A stretch of 25,268 nucleotides of DNA from JBGPYB01 sp041493035 (GCA_041493035.1 JBGPYB010000064.1:1-25268); one strand, 5' to 3'; positions 1-9,520 are shown, counted from the first letter of the stretch. Notes: generated from the sequence alone by a model not told the origin. Translations and numbers: made by a program.

Positions 1-7
1 CCGGAGC

Positions 8-2578
8 TCAAGGGCGCGGAGGCTGCCGCTGCGGGCGGGCGCGGTCGCGATAAACGTCTTTCGCCTCTTCGATCGACGCGAGGACTGCGATCTTTTCCTC
101 GTCACCATTCCATCCAGTGTGGGCGCTCGCCGCCGCGTGGAGACGGTCGATCCAGGCGAGGAAGTATTCGGCGTCAACCTTCGATCGGACCGGAGCGCCT
201 CCCACGGTGACGTAGATCGGGCTCGTGGTCGCGAAGGGATAGATGTCGAGGACAGGATGGCGGGAACGATCGGAGTAGGCGCGGAGCGTGTACCAGCCGC
301 TCCGGGTGACCTTGATCGGCCGCGATGCGCTGGCCGCCGTCCTGTCTCCCGGGAGCGGGAAGGAGGCCACGACCTCACCGTTCGAGACGATCTCCAGGTG
401 ATCCACCGGAGCGATGGACTTGAGGTCGACCTTCGCTTCGAGTTGGGCCGCTGAGCCGAGGGCAATCTCGTCGCCGGCTTCCTTTCCGCCGAGAGTGAGC
501 TGGAGAAGCGGTCCGTTGGTGGCGAAGGTGCGTCCGGCCTTGAGCCCCGCGAGCCAACGCGCATGGTCGAGACCCCCCTCGGTCTTAACGAAAACGCGAT
601 CCATGCCAACGGGACCGCGCAGCGACGCGTAATTGGCCATGGCGTCGGTGCCTCCTGCTGCGGGGATGCGGAAGCCGCAGTTCAGAAGGCGATACCAGAC
701 CTTCGCGGTGGCGAGGTGGTCGCTGAAGCCAACCACCTCGTAGTAGTCCACCTTGCCGAGTGCCACGTCCACGGGCAACTCGTCAGTCAGCGCCTCGTCG
801 GCCTTCGCGGGATCCGGAACGGCGTCGAACGGATGCACATAGCCGAAGAGCGCTCCCTGGGCGTGAGCCAGGTCCGCGACCGCCGCGTTGTGGGGGTAGA
901 GGCTCGCCGCCGGTGTATTGACGTAGCCGGCGTATCCGGGGAGCAGGATGTTGCGGGTAAGGCCAAGAAGGCCCGTGTGCCCCCAGTAGCTCGTGTGGTA
1001 TTCCTGGCTGTGGACCAGCAGCGTGTCGGACGTCGAAGACGGATCGGTCCGGCCGCCGTCGAAGGAGGCGATATCGGGAACGCGTTGTTCCTTGTTCACG
1101 ATGAGGCTCTCCACCACGTGGAGGTCTTCGGCCTTGGCCTGGAAGACGAGGTTCGGAGGCGTGTTCCGGTAGGCGCCCCCGTAGTTCATGTGGACGTGGA
1201 CGTCGCCGCTCCACCATCCCCGCGCCGGCAGATCGTCGAGGCGCTCGAGGCGCACGCGAACGGTTTCGCTGGCGCCCTCCACCAAGGTGATCTCCTCGCG
1301 AGCGACGCGGTACTCGAGCCCCTTGGTGACCTCGACCATCACCTTGCCCGCAGGGACGGTGAGAGTCGCGTTGCCGCCGGTGTGGAAATACCCGTATTCG
1401 ATCTTGCGCTCGGCCCGATCGAAGAAGTCGTCGGCGTGACGCCACGCGTCGTCCGGGGCCCAGCTCCGGCCGTCAGCAGTCGTCGCGGAGATCCGAGCCG
1501 GAACGGCCGCACCACTCCGCGCGTCCACGACCTCGACTCGCAGCGTTGCTACGGGCCCGAGAGGACGACGCTCGGTCACGTCGACGCGCGTCCGCCGGCC
1601 GCCCGGGATCTCCTGGATGGAGAGCGCCGTGTTCCCTCCCTCGTTCGAGATGAAGGCAATGCGCCGGCCGTCCGGAGACCAGCGCGGCGACGTGGCGTCG
1701 CAGTCCCCGTACGTGAGGGGAAAGGCGTCGCCACCTTCTGCCGTCATCAGCCAAAGCTGGTTCCACTGCCGTCCCAAGTACGAGCTGTAGACGATACGCC
1801 TCCCGTCCTTGGCCCAGTCAGGCCGCGCCTTCCACGTCGTCTCCTCGTCGTGGACGAGCCGGGCAGGAGAGCCCGGTGTCGCTTTCATCCTCCAGAAGCC
1901 CCCCGTTCCCCAGATGTGGCCGCGGTTCGAGACGAAGAGGATCTCGCTCCCGTCGGGGGACCACGTCGGGGAAAGGAAATGGTCGAAGACGCTGTAGTAG
2001 TAGCGCGGCAACCCGCTGTCGCTGTCTTCGGTCAAGCGCTCGACGCGGCCCGCGGCGCCGCCCTGTTCCACGTCGACGGTGTGGATGTGAAAGCGCTGCT
2101 TGTACAACGTCGACACGAAAGCCACTCGCTTGCCGTCGGGGGACCAGCGCGGCTCGAGGTTGACGGCGCCGTTTGCCGTGAGAGGGTGAACCCGGCCGCT
2201 CGCGGCTTCCAGGAGCCACAGCTCCACCGCGTCATCACGGTACGAGGCGTAGACGATCCAGCGCCCGTCGGGAGACCAGTCGGGCTGGTAGTCGTAGCCC
2301 GGGCCGTTCGTGATCTGTCGCGCGCCACCCGTGGCGACGTCGACGCGCCAGAGAGAGCCTTGCATGCTGACGGCGATCTCGTATCCTTCCGGCGCCCATG
2401 CGAGAGCACTCGGGCCGCTCGTGGCCTGGGGCAGGTACATCTCCCGGTAGTAGTAATTGTGGGGAACCTTGATCTGCTTGAGGACGGGCTCGCGCCCCGG
2501 CGGAGACGCGGCTGCGCCCAAAGTAGCCAGTGTGATCAGGACCAGGGCGACCATCGATCGAGGGGTCATCGAGGACAT
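8..2578 (-). CDS. Exported TolB-like propeller / CehA-type PHP metallohydrolase fusion
   Basis: 856 residues with a likely signal peptide (hydrophobic residues about 8-24), so probably periplasmic. An N-terminal beta-propeller is shown by six PD40/TolB blade motifs near residues 60, 100, 145, 205, 254 and 299 (for example PDWSPDG and PRWSPDG). A carboxypeptidase-regulatory-like sandwich follows at about 345-445. The C-terminal half is a PHP/CehA-McbA-like hydrolase with DVHVH at 459-463, QEYH at 525-528, HPFD at 582-585 and GGTD at 642-645 as likely metal ligands. The CehA name comes from a carbaryl hydrolase, but most members have no known substrate and none is claimed here. It starts 9 bases after the Cys-rich membrane gene stop, so it is probably the last gene of the efflux operon. 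The gene is complete; its stop lies at positions 8-10. Confidence 0.85.
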   Translation of the reverse strand: MSSMTPRSMVALVLITLATLGAAASPPGREPVLKQIKVPHNYYYREMYLPQATSGPSALAWAPEGYEIAVSMQGSLWRVDVATGGARQITNGPGYDYQPDWSPDGRWIVYASYRDDAVELWLLEAASGRVHPLTANGAVNLEPRWSPDGKRVAFVSTLYKQRFHIHTVDVEQGGAAGRVERLTEDSDSGLPRYYYSVFDHFLSPTWSPDGSEILFVSNRGHIWGTGGFWRMKATPGSPARLVHDEETTWKARPDWAKDGRRIVYSSYLGRQWNQLWLMTAEGGDAFPLTYGDCDATSPRWSPDGRRIAFISNEGGNTALSIQEIPGGRRTRVDVTERRPLGPVATLRVEVVDARSGAAVPARISATTADGRSWAPDDAWRHADDFFDRAERKIEYGYFHTGGNATLTVPAGKVMVEVTKGLEYRVAREEITLVEGASETVRVRLERLDDLPARGWWSGDVHVHMNYGGAYRNTPPNLVFQAKAEDLHVVESLIVNKEQRVPDIASFDGGRTDPSSTSDTLLVHSQEYHTSYWGHTGLLGLTRNILLPGYAGYVNTPAASLYPHNAAVADLAHAQGALFGYVHPFDAVPDPAKADEALTDELPVDVALGKVDYYEVVGFSDHLATAKVWYRLLNCGFRIPAAGGTDAMANYASLRGPVGMDRVFVKTEGGLDHARWLAGLKAGRTFATNGPLLQLTLGGKEAGDEIALGSAAQLEAKVDLKSIAPVDHLEIVSNGEVVASFPLPGDRTAASASRPIKVTRSGWYTLRAYSDRSRHPVLDIYPFATTSPIYVTVGGAPVRSKVDAEYFLAWIDRLHAAASAHTGWNGDEEKIAVLASIEEAKDVYRDRARPQRQPPRP

Positions 2579-2587
2579 GGCGGGATT

Positions 2588-3007
2588 CTACTCCCGCGCC
2601 AACCCGAGCTTCGACCGCGCGTCACGGAGGAGAAAGTGGGGGTAGTCGGTCGGGAGCCAAAGCAGGAACCCGACGACCACGATGACCAGCGGCAGGGAGG
2701 CCGCCGACGAGAAGGCGGCGCCGACCGGCGACGCGCCCTTTCGGCGGCGCCAGGCGAACACCACCGCCTGCCCCCCGAGCGTGAACACGACCGGCGCAGC
2801 GCCGAGAGCCCGATGATCGCACCACGGGCAATGAGGGCTGGTGGCCAATCGTACGTTGCAGTGGGCCTCGCCTCCGGACCACAGGCCTGCGCAACCGCAC
2901 CTGTGAAGCCGGGCGCAAAGAGGCAAGAGTAGCGCGAGGGTCACGGCAAGGACGCACGAGAGCGGCGCGGCCACTCGAGAGGGGGGCTCAGTGCTCGGTG
3001 TCGCCAT
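2588..3007 (-). CDS. Small Cys/His-rich membrane protein coupled to the RND pump
   Basis: 139 residues. The ATG at 3007-3005 overlaps the RND pump stop by one base (TGATG), which supports both the start and translational coupling. Hydrophobic segments lie at about 13-33, 70-86 and 101-119. Between the first two is a loop with CGC at 37-39, C50 and CPWC at 60-63, plus H35, H49, H59 and H65. That clustering suggests a periplasmic metal-binding or redox loop, but the function is inference and I do not recognise a named family. Extending the frame upstream to 3232 adds only Arg/Pro-rich shadow sequence inside the pump gene. A truncated or hypothetical accessory subunit of the heavy-metal efflux system is the most economical reading. 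Confidence 0.7.
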   Translation of the reverse strand: MATPSTEPPSRVAAPLSCVLAVTLALLLPLCARLHRCGCAGLWSGGEAHCNVRLATSPHCPWCDHRALGAAPVVFTLGGQAVVFAWRRRKGASPVGAAFSSAASLPLVIVVVGFLLWLPTDYPHFLLRDARSKLGLARE

Positions 3008-6000
3008 CACTCGATCACCGCCGCCGAGGTATTCTCGAATCTCCCGAACCGCGCGGCGAGGGTTGGCAGCACCAGAAGGTTCAGCGCCATGGAGGTGAGG
3101 AGACCCCCGAGGATCACGACGGCCATGGGCCCCTCGATCTCGCGCCCCGGGGCGTGCTGGCCGAGGGCGAGCGGCAAGAGGCCGAGCCCGGTCACGAGCG
3201 ACGTCATGAGGATCGGCGCGAGCCGGTCGCACGCTCCGTCGATCGCCGTCTCGATGCCCCAGGTCCGGCCCTCGACCCCGACCAGGTGCTCGTAGTGCGA
3301 GACCATCATGATCGAGTTGCGCAGCGTGATGCCGAAGAGCGTCACGAACCCCACCATGGAGCCGAGGGAGAGCATCCCGCCGGTGCCGAACACGGCCAGC
3401 ACGCCGCCGAGGAGTGCCATGGGCAGGTTGGCGAGCAGCAGGAGTAGGTTGCGCGGATGGCGCGTGACGACCGAGAGGAAGAGGACGATCCCCACTCCGG
3501 CGAGGAGAGAGTGCAGGAGCAGATCCTTACGCGAGCGCGCCTGGGCCTCGCCCGTGCCGGCGAACTCGACGTAGCTGCCTGCGGGGAGGGCCACACCCGA
3601 GAGGATGCGCCGCCGCGCCTCCTCGACGAACGAGGCGACGTCACGGCCGGCCACGTTGGCCGTGACGGCCTCCACTCTGCGGGCGCCTTGATGAAGCACC
3701 TGGTACCGGCCGGGCGCCTCATAGACGTCGGCGACCTGCCTGAGGCTCACGTACGTTCCATCGCCGCTCCGGAGCAGCAGATCCCCGATGCGGGCGACGC
3801 TCTTCCGGCTGCGCGGCTCGAGAATGACGGCCACGTCGAAGACACGGTTGCCCTCGTAGACCTGGCCCACGACGTTGCCCTGATACGCTGTGCGGACGGC
3901 ATCGAGCACCTCCACGGGCCGGAAGCCCCAACGGGCGGTGTCGGCCTTTCGCAGCCGAACCGAGAGCTTGGGCATCCCCGGCGGCGACTGCACCTGGACC
4001 TCCGTGGCGCCCGGCACCTCGGCCAGCACGCGGGCGACATCGCGAGCCACGCCGTCGAGCCTGTCGAGGTCGTTCCCGAAGACGTTGACGGCGACCGCGG
4101 CCGTATATCCCGATAGCGTTTCCTCGACACGCTCCGTGAGGAACGTCTTGACGGCGGAGTTGATGCCCGGGAAGCCGGCGAGGACCTTGCGTACGTCCGC
4201 CTGGGCGAACTCGGCCCCCTCCCCCTCGAGAGGCTTGAGGTCCACGTGGAACTCGCTGTAGTGCGAGCCCCAGACGTCGTCGGCCTTCTCGGCGCGCCCG
4301 ACCTGCTGGGCCACTGACCGGACGAAGGGCACCTCGACCAGCGCGCGGGTGACGCGCCCACCAGTCCGGAGCGACTCCTCGAGCGATGTGCCGGGGACGG
4401 CGGACATGTGGACGATGAAGTGGCCCTCCTTCAGTTCCGGCAAGAACGAGCCGCCGAAGAACGGGATGACGGCGAGGCCCACAACGGCAAAGAGGGCGAC
4501 ACCGGCCAGGGCCGGCCCCGGGTGGCGCTCGACCCGGTCCAGGAGCTGGCGATACCGCTCCTTCGTCCACCGCATCACCGGAGGCTCGCCTTCAGGGATC
4601 TCGCGCCGCGCAAGCAGCACCATGCAGAGCGCAGGCGTCACGGTGAGCGCCACCACGAGCGAAGCCAGGACGGCCAGGATGTATGCGACGCCGAGGGGCG
4701 AGAAGAGCCGGCCGGCGATCCCGGACAGTGTGAGGATGGGAAGAAAGACGAGGATCACCGCAAGGGTCGCGTAGACGACGGCGCTGCGTACCTCGATCGA
4801 AGCCTCGAGAACGACGCGCTCGACGGGCTTCGGACTGCCCAGACGCCGGTTCTCTCGGAGGCGCCGCAGGATGTTCTCCAAGTCGATCACGGCGTCGTCC
4901 ACGACCTCGCCGATGGCGATGGCGAGACCGCCCAGCGTCATCGTGTTAAGGCTCGCTCCCATCTGCCCAAGCACGATCACCGCCGCGAGCAGCGACAGCG
5001 GGATCGCCGTGCAGGAGATGGCCGCGGTATGCCAATCGAGGAGGAACAGGAAGAGCACTACGACGACAAGGACACCGCCCAGGAGCAGCGCCGAGCGCAC
5101 GTTGCGCGTCGCGGTCTCGATGAAATTGGCGGGTCGGAACAGGTCGGAGTGGAGCGTCACTCCCCCGGCGCTCAGCGCGGGCCGCAGGTCCTCCAGGGAC
5201 GCCTCGACGCGTTGCGTCACCTCGAGCGTGTTCGCTCCGTACTGCTGCGAGACCAGGAGGATGACCCCCGGGCGCCCCATCACCGCGGCGGCGCCGATCG
5301 GCGGCTCCGGCGCCTCGGCCACATCGGCCACGCTGGCGAGACGGACCAGCGGGCCGTTGCCGCCCACGAGCAGGGTCCGCGCGACCTCCTCGGGCCGCAG
5401 TGACTGGCCCTCGGTCTCCAGCACGACCCGCTGGTTGGCGGTCTCGACGAAGCCGGCGCCGCGCACGCCTGTCGCGCCCCGCGCCGCCTCGAGGACGTCG
5501 CTCAGGCCAAGGCGGTGGAGCACCAGCCGCTCGGGGTGGACCTGCACCTGGATCTGCCTCACCTCACCGCCGAAGACCGAGACCTTCGCGACTCCGGGCA
5601 CCGCCAGCACGCGCGGGCGGATCGTCCAGTCCGCGAGCGTGCGGAGGTCCATGAGCGATCGGGTCTCCGAGGTCAGGCCGGCGACGAGCACCGTGCTCGT
5701 GGAGGACGTGAGCGGCGTCATCCCGGGAGCCTTCACGTCCTGAGGGAGCTGGCCGGCGACGGAAGCCAACCGCTCCGCAACCGCCTGCCGGTCGCGATAC
5801 ACGTCGCTCCCCGGATCGAAGACGACCGTCACGACCGACAGCCCCTGGATCGACGCCGAGCGCAGCGTCTCGACCCCCGGGACGCCGCTCAGGACGTTCT
5901 CGATGGGCTGGGTGACCAGGACCTCGACCTGCTCGGGCGCGAGGCCGGGAGCTTCGGTCTGGACGACAACCTGCGGCGGCGCGAACTCGGGGAACACGTC

Positions 6001-6129
6001 GTAGCGCGCCAGCGTGAGCGCATAGAGACCGTAGCCGACCAGGAGCGCCGCGAGGGAGATCACGATCCCGCGGAATCGGATCGCGAACCGCACGACGGCG
6101 CCGAGAAGCCCGTACCGGCCGTCCTCCAT
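3007..6129 (-). CDS. Heavy-metal efflux (HME) RND inner-membrane pump, CzcA/CusA family
   Basis: 1040 residues, the usual length for CzcA/CusA proton-driven trimeric pumps. TM1 lies at about 20-40, followed by the porter-domain sequence DVFPEFAPPQV typical of the family. The TM4 proton-relay region reads GEVVDDAVIDLEN at 407-419, with D411, D412, D416 and E418. This DD variant differs from the zinc/cobalt type (DFGxxxDGA) and from the copper/silver type (AIGAMVDAA) as I recall them, so the metal cannot be assigned. The TM bundles at 345-510 and in the last 170 residues are complete. Its ATG (6129-6127) overlaps the adaptor stop in TAATG, so the adaptor and pump are coupled. It should assemble with the adaptor (6129-7226) and outer membrane factor (7223-8665). 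Confidence 0.96.
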   Translation of the reverse strand: MEDGRYGLLGAVVRFAIRFRGIVISLAALLVGYGLYALTLARYDVFPEFAPPQVVVQTEAPGLAPEQVEVLVTQPIENVLSGVPGVETLRSASIQGLSVVTVVFDPGSDVYRDRQAVAERLASVAGQLPQDVKAPGMTPLTSSTSTVLVAGLTSETRSLMDLRTLADWTIRPRVLAVPGVAKVSVFGGEVRQIQVQVHPERLVLHRLGLSDVLEAARGATGVRGAGFVETANQRVVLETEGQSLRPEEVARTLLVGGNGPLVRLASVADVAEAPEPPIGAAAVMGRPGVILLVSQQYGANTLEVTQRVEASLEDLRPALSAGGVTLHSDLFRPANFIETATRNVRSALLLGGVLVVVVLFLFLLDWHTAAISCTAIPLSLLAAVIVLGQMGASLNTMTLGGLAIAIGEVVDDAVIDLENILRRLRENRRLGSPKPVERVVLEASIEVRSAVVYATLAVILVFLPILTLSGIAGRLFSPLGVAYILAVLASLVVALTVTPALCMVLLARREIPEGEPPVMRWTKERYRQLLDRVERHPGPALAGVALFAVVGLAVIPFFGGSFLPELKEGHFIVHMSAVPGTSLEESLRTGGRVTRALVEVPFVRSVAQQVGRAEKADDVWGSHYSEFHVDLKPLEGEGAEFAQADVRKVLAGFPGINSAVKTFLTERVEETLSGYTAAVAVNVFGNDLDRLDGVARDVARVLAEVPGATEVQVQSPPGMPKLSVRLRKADTARWGFRPVEVLDAVRTAYQGNVVGQVYEGNRVFDVAVILEPRSRKSVARIGDLLLRSGDGTYVSLRQVADVYEAPGRYQVLHQGARRVEAVTANVAGRDVASFVEEARRRILSGVALPAGSYVEFAGTGEAQARSRKDLLLHSLLAGVGIVLFLSVVTRHPRNLLLLLANLPMALLGGVLAVFGTGGMLSLGSMVGFVTLFGITLRNSIMMVSHYEHLVGVEGRTWGIETAIDGACDRLAPILMTSLVTGLGLLPLALGQHAPGREIEGPMAVVILGGLLTSMALNLLVLPTLAARFGRFENTSAAVIE

Positions 6130-7226
6130 TAGCGTTCCCGCTCGCCCTCACCCAGCGCCTGGAACTGGGCGCGGAGCTCCTCCGAGAGCAGCATCTGTGC
6201 ACCACGCACGACGACCGATGTCGCTCCGGGCAGATCGCGGACCAGGTAGCCTCCGCCGACCGCGGGCAGGTCCGTCGCAATCTCCCGGCGTGCGAAGGTC
6301 GTGGGCGACTTGCTCGAGTAGACCCAGGCCTTCCCTTGCCAGAGGACGACGGCCGATTCGGGGACCGACACGCCCTTCGCATTCGGACCGGCCGGGAGGA
6401 AGGCAGAGACGCTCATCCCGGCCAGGAGGCCGCTCGTCGCCGGAGCGACGGCGTAGAGACCCTGGCCCTGGATGCGGGGTTCCGTGCGGGCAGTGCTCGA
6501 GACGATGCGCGCCGAGACGCGGGGAGAGCCCTCTCGCGCGCGGAGGAACACGTTCTCGGGCGGCGATGCGAGCGTGGCGTCGGGCGGCAGTGTCACCTGG
6601 ACCAGCATGTCGCGGCGATCGAGGACGCGCGCGAGGGCGTCGGAGCCCTCGGTCAGCCACGTGCCGATAACGAGGCCCCAGGCCTGACGGATCGTGGCGG
6701 CGAGCGCCCGCAGGGACGTCGCCGAAGCCTGGGCGGCGGCCTCGTCGGACCGGAGAGCGGCCCGCGCGGCGTCGAGAGCCTTGGTCGAGACGTTCTGGTC
6801 GTCTTGGTGCAGGGTCTCGGTGCGCGCCAGCTCGCGCCTCGACGCTTCCAGGCTCGCCTGCGCCTTCTCGGCCTGGGCCCGGGCGGTCTGGTAGGCGCTG
6901 CGCTCGTCAGCGAGCTGCTGGACGTCCAGCACCGCGCCGTAGGCCAGGACTTCCTCGGGCTGGGCCGTGGTCGTGAGACGGGAGGTTTGGATCCCGCTCC
7001 GCGCTTGTGTCTCCTTGTCCAGGGTGACGACACGCTCCCCAGCCTCGGCAGAGACGCGTGTCGGGGACTTGACCGGGCGCTCCCGTTCCCGCTCCATGGC
7101 GGCCTCCTCGCGTCCCTCGATGAAGCCCCAGAGCAGGAGCGCGGCGAGGGCGAGGCCGCCAAAGACTGCCACGAGGATCCGGGCGGAAGGGGTCCGCTTC
7201 ACCGCAGGCGGCGTGTCCGAGGTCAT
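6129..7226 (-). CDS. RND efflux periplasmic adaptor subunit (CzcB/CusB-like)
   Basis: 365 residues with one N-terminal membrane anchor at about 16-35. A Lys/Glu/Arg-rich linker follows, then a membrane-fusion-protein core with a helical hairpin at about 100-190 rich in Ala, Glu, Gln and Arg heptads, and beta-barrel and membrane-proximal domains to the end. Adaptors of this class bridge the RND pump and the TolC-like channel. The ATG at 7226 is preceded by a strong AAGGAGAG ribosome site and overlaps the outer membrane factor stop in ATGA. It lacks an obvious N-terminal Cys/His/Met metal-binding extension, so metal handover may use another component, such as the Cys-rich protein downstream. 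Confidence 0.93.
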   Translation of the reverse strand: MTSDTPPAVKRTPSARILVAVFGGLALAALLLWGFIEGREEAAMERERERPVKSPTRVSAEAGERVVTLDKETQARSGIQTSRLTTTAQPEEVLAYGAVLDVQQLADERSAYQTARAQAEKAQASLEASRRELARTETLHQDDQNVSTKALDAARAALRSDEAAAQASATSLRALAATIRQAWGLVIGTWLTEGSDALARVLDRRDMLVQVTLPPDATLASPPENVFLRAREGSPRVSARIVSSTARTEPRIQGQGLYAVAPATSGLLAGMSVSAFLPAGPNAKGVSVPESAVVLWQGKAWVYSSKSPTTFARREIATDLPAVGGGYLVRDLPGATSVVVRGAQMLLSEELRAQFQALGEGERER

Positions 7227-8665
7227 CGCTTCTCTCCTTCGGGGCGCAGCGAGTGCTCGGCGGCCGGCATCGCGACGGTGGCATCGAAGAACGGGCGTTG
7301 AGCCGCGTCCTCGATCTCGCCGGTAGCCCGCTGCCGTTCCACGAGGGCGTCGAAGCGAGAGAGCTCGACCGCGGCGAGCTGGAGTTCCGACGAACGCAGT
7401 TCGAGCCGGTCCGCCTCGCCCGCGTGGAACGCCGCCTCCGCCGCACGCTCGTTCTTCGCCTGCGCCTCGAGCCGCGAGCCCGCGGCGCGGAGGGCTTCGG
7501 TAGCGGCACGATACGAGGCGAGCGCCTCGTCGAGCTGGGCGACGACCCGGGCCTGGAGGGCGACGAAACGGGCGGCGACCTCCTTCCGTCTGGCCTCGGC
7601 CTCTCCGATCGGACCGCGGTTCCGGTTGAGGATCGGCAATACGAGAGACAGGCCGAGGGCGAAGTGGTTCTCGCCCTGCTCCCAGGTGTAGCCGGGGCCC
7701 AAGCGAAGGTCTGGGTACTGCCGGGCGATCTGGAGCTGCAGCGCGGACTGCGCCGCCTCGTACTCCGCGAGGAGGCTCAGTACATCGGGCCGACCGAGCA
7801 GGGCCGTCCGCCGCAGTTCGTCCTGGGCGGGGTCTCCAGCCGGCGCGGCGCCCGCGACGGCTTCGTAGGAGATCCCCCGGCGGTCGAGAGCTTCGGCGGG
7901 CACCCCAACCGCCGACGCGAGCCGGGCGCGCGCCATGCCCGCCTGACGCCCGTCGGCGCGGGCCGCGACCCGGATCGCCTCCAGCGCGATCTGCTCAAAG
8001 GTCACCTCCGGCGTCGAGGCGGCTCCCACCGCCAGGCGGCGCTCAAGCATGGCGACCCGCTCCGCCTGCAAAGCCTCTTGCTTCCGGACCAGGGCAAGGC
8101 GGCTCGTCGCCGCCCACAGCTCGAGGAGGCTGGAGCGGAGCCGCGCCCTCACGGTCCAAGCGGTCGCCCCGATGTCGAGTCGCGCCACGTCGCTCAGGTG
8201 TTTCGCGCGTGCGATGCGATAGCCCCGCTTGTGCATCGTCTCGATCGGGATCTGGAGGTTGAAGCCGAGGATCCACAAGGAAGATGCCTCGGTGTGCGTC
8301 ACGCGTTCGGCACTGAGATCGAGGTCGGGGTTTGGCTGGCCGCCTGCGGTGACGACTACCGCCTGGGCGACTCCCCAACGCGCTCGGGCCACGTCAAGGT
8401 CGGGGTGGTAGTAGAACGCGGCAAGCGTGAGCAGGGAGAGGCCCCACTGCTCGGCAGGCCATGGCGGCGCCTTCTCGCCGAGGTTGGTCCGGACGAACTC
8501 CGCGAGGCCGGCGTCGTCCAAGCTTCGCGCCTCGAGCGCCGCGGCCTCCGTTTGCGCCGAGATCGGCCGCGGGTGATAGCGCGCGCAGCCGCCTGCAAGC
8601 AGGGTCACCAGGCACGAGGCGCCGAGGCATCGAGCCAGGGTCGAGGATGCGTACAGCGGGAGCAA
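7223..8665 (-). CDS. TolC-family outer membrane efflux protein (CzcC-like)
   Basis: 480 residues, normal for the family. The N terminus has a hydrophobic signal ending LLAGGC with Cys27, probably a lipobox, although Ala at -3 is not ideal. The body shows the two-fold repeated, Ala/Leu/Arg/Glu-rich coiled-coil pattern of outer membrane factors, including a mature-domain motif PDLRLGPGYTWEQGEN near 320-335. It would form the exit duct of the tripartite pump. The start is TTG at 8665, 12 bases after the M56 gene stop. No better ATG/GTG start lies upstream of the signal peptide and no strong ribosome site is visible, so translation may depend on coupling. Confidence 0.9.
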   Translation of the reverse strand: MLPLYASSTLARCLGASCLVTLLAGGCARYHPRPISAQTEAAALEARSLDDAGLAEFVRTNLGEKAPPWPAEQWGLSLLTLAAFYYHPDLDVARARWGVAQAVVVTAGGQPNPDLDLSAERVTHTEASSLWILGFNLQIPIETMHKRGYRIARAKHLSDVARLDIGATAWTVRARLRSSLLELWAATSRLALVRKQEALQAERVAMLERRLAVGAASTPEVTFEQIALEAIRVAARADGRQAGMARARLASAVGVPAEALDRRGISYEAVAGAAPAGDPAQDELRRTALLGRPDVLSLLAEYEAAQSALQLQIARQYPDLRLGPGYTWEQGENHFALGLSLVLPILNRNRGPIGEAEARRKEVAARFVALQARVVAQLDEALASYRAATEALRAAGSRLEAQAKNERAAEAAFHAGEADRLELRSSELQLAAVELSRFDALVERQRATGEIEDAAQRPFFDATVAMPAAEHSLRPEGEKR

Positions 8666-8677
8666 CGGTGGAGAGCT

Positions 8678-9520
8678 CTAGCGGAGCGTGCCGACGAGCA
8701 TGCCCATCATGGACTCGCCGAAGGCGGCTCCGAAGGCCATCGCGACCATCGCCGCTGTCACAACCAACGCGACGCCCGACCGCGCCTCGCTGACAGGTTC
8801 AGGAGCCAGAGGAGCAAGGAGGCCAGCGATCCGCTCGCGGAGGGCAGCCTCGGAACCTGTGGCAGCGCCGGCGAAAGGCGCGACGGCCGGCTCACCGAGG
8901 CGCGCAGCAGCCAGGATAGCCGCAGCCAAATCCGCGCCGTCGATGCCGCGCAGCCGTGTCTCCTCGTCGCGAGCGAGCTCCAAGGCATGGATCCAGGCGT
9001 CGAACCGTGTCTTCGCTGCGGGCCAAGGCCACTGGAGGTCCGTCGCGAGTTGGGCCAGCCAGATCCTGCGAGGGTCGCAGTGCCGCGCGTGCGCCTCCTC
9101 GTGCTCTCGGACCGCTCGGAGAGCGTCGGAATCGACGGTCGCAGCGAGCGCGGGCGAGACGACGACGTGCGGACGCAGGATGCCGACGGTGGCGGCGACG
9201 AGTCCGCTCTCGTCCCTGTTCAGCGAACGGACCGTCCGCGCCGCGGTGCGCGCCAGCAAGACGAGGAAGGGGAAAGCCCCGAGCACGACGTTGGAGGGAA
9301 GCCGTTCGGCGTCCTCGGGCTCCACGAGGGCCCAGCCCAAGAGGGCGGCCACCACGAGCGCCGCGGGGATGAGCGGTATCCAGATGCCTCTCCACGCGAC
9401 CCGCTCCCGAGATCGGCCGGACCGCCCGCCCGACTCGGCAGCGGGCCACCAGCCGAACACCTCGGCCGCCAGCCCGCCGACAAGAAGCACCAGGACAGTC
9501 AGAACGATCTCACGGTCCAT
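8678..9520 (-). CDS. M56-family (BlaR1/MecR1-like) membrane metallopeptidase
   Basis: 280 residues with membrane segments at about 5-25, 46-66, 78-94 and 247-272. The zinc site HEEAH at 140-144 is followed by ELARDEE at 181-187, the usual position of the third Glu ligand. GILRPHVVVSP at 113-123 matches the M56 propeptide-like segment. In BlaR1/MecR1 such proteases relay a surface signal and inactivate the partner BlaI/MecI repressor. There is no C-terminal penicillin-binding sensor domain, so the signal is not a beta-lactam by that route. The gene overlaps the blaI stop by 11 bases. I infer it relieves BlaI repression of the efflux genes under envelope or metal stress. Confidence 0.88.
   Translation of the reverse strand: MDREIVLTVLVLLVGGLAAEVFGWWPAAESGGRSGRSRERVAWRGIWIPLIPAALVVAALLGWALVEPEDAERLPSNVVLGAFPFLVLLARTAARTVRSLNRDESGLVAATVGILRPHVVVSPALAATVDSDALRAVREHEEAHARHCDPRRIWLAQLATDLQWPWPAAKTRFDAWIHALELARDEETRLRGIDGADLAAAILAAARLGEPAVAPFAGAATGSEAALRERIAGLLAPLAPEPVSEARSGVALVVTAAMVAMAFGAAFGESMMGMLVGTLR

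Noticed and set aside
563..2932. Long plus-strand open frame of 789 codons
   Set aside because: It is antisense to the propeller-CehA gene, is Arg/Gly/Val-rich without family motifs, and follows from the high GC of the real gene.
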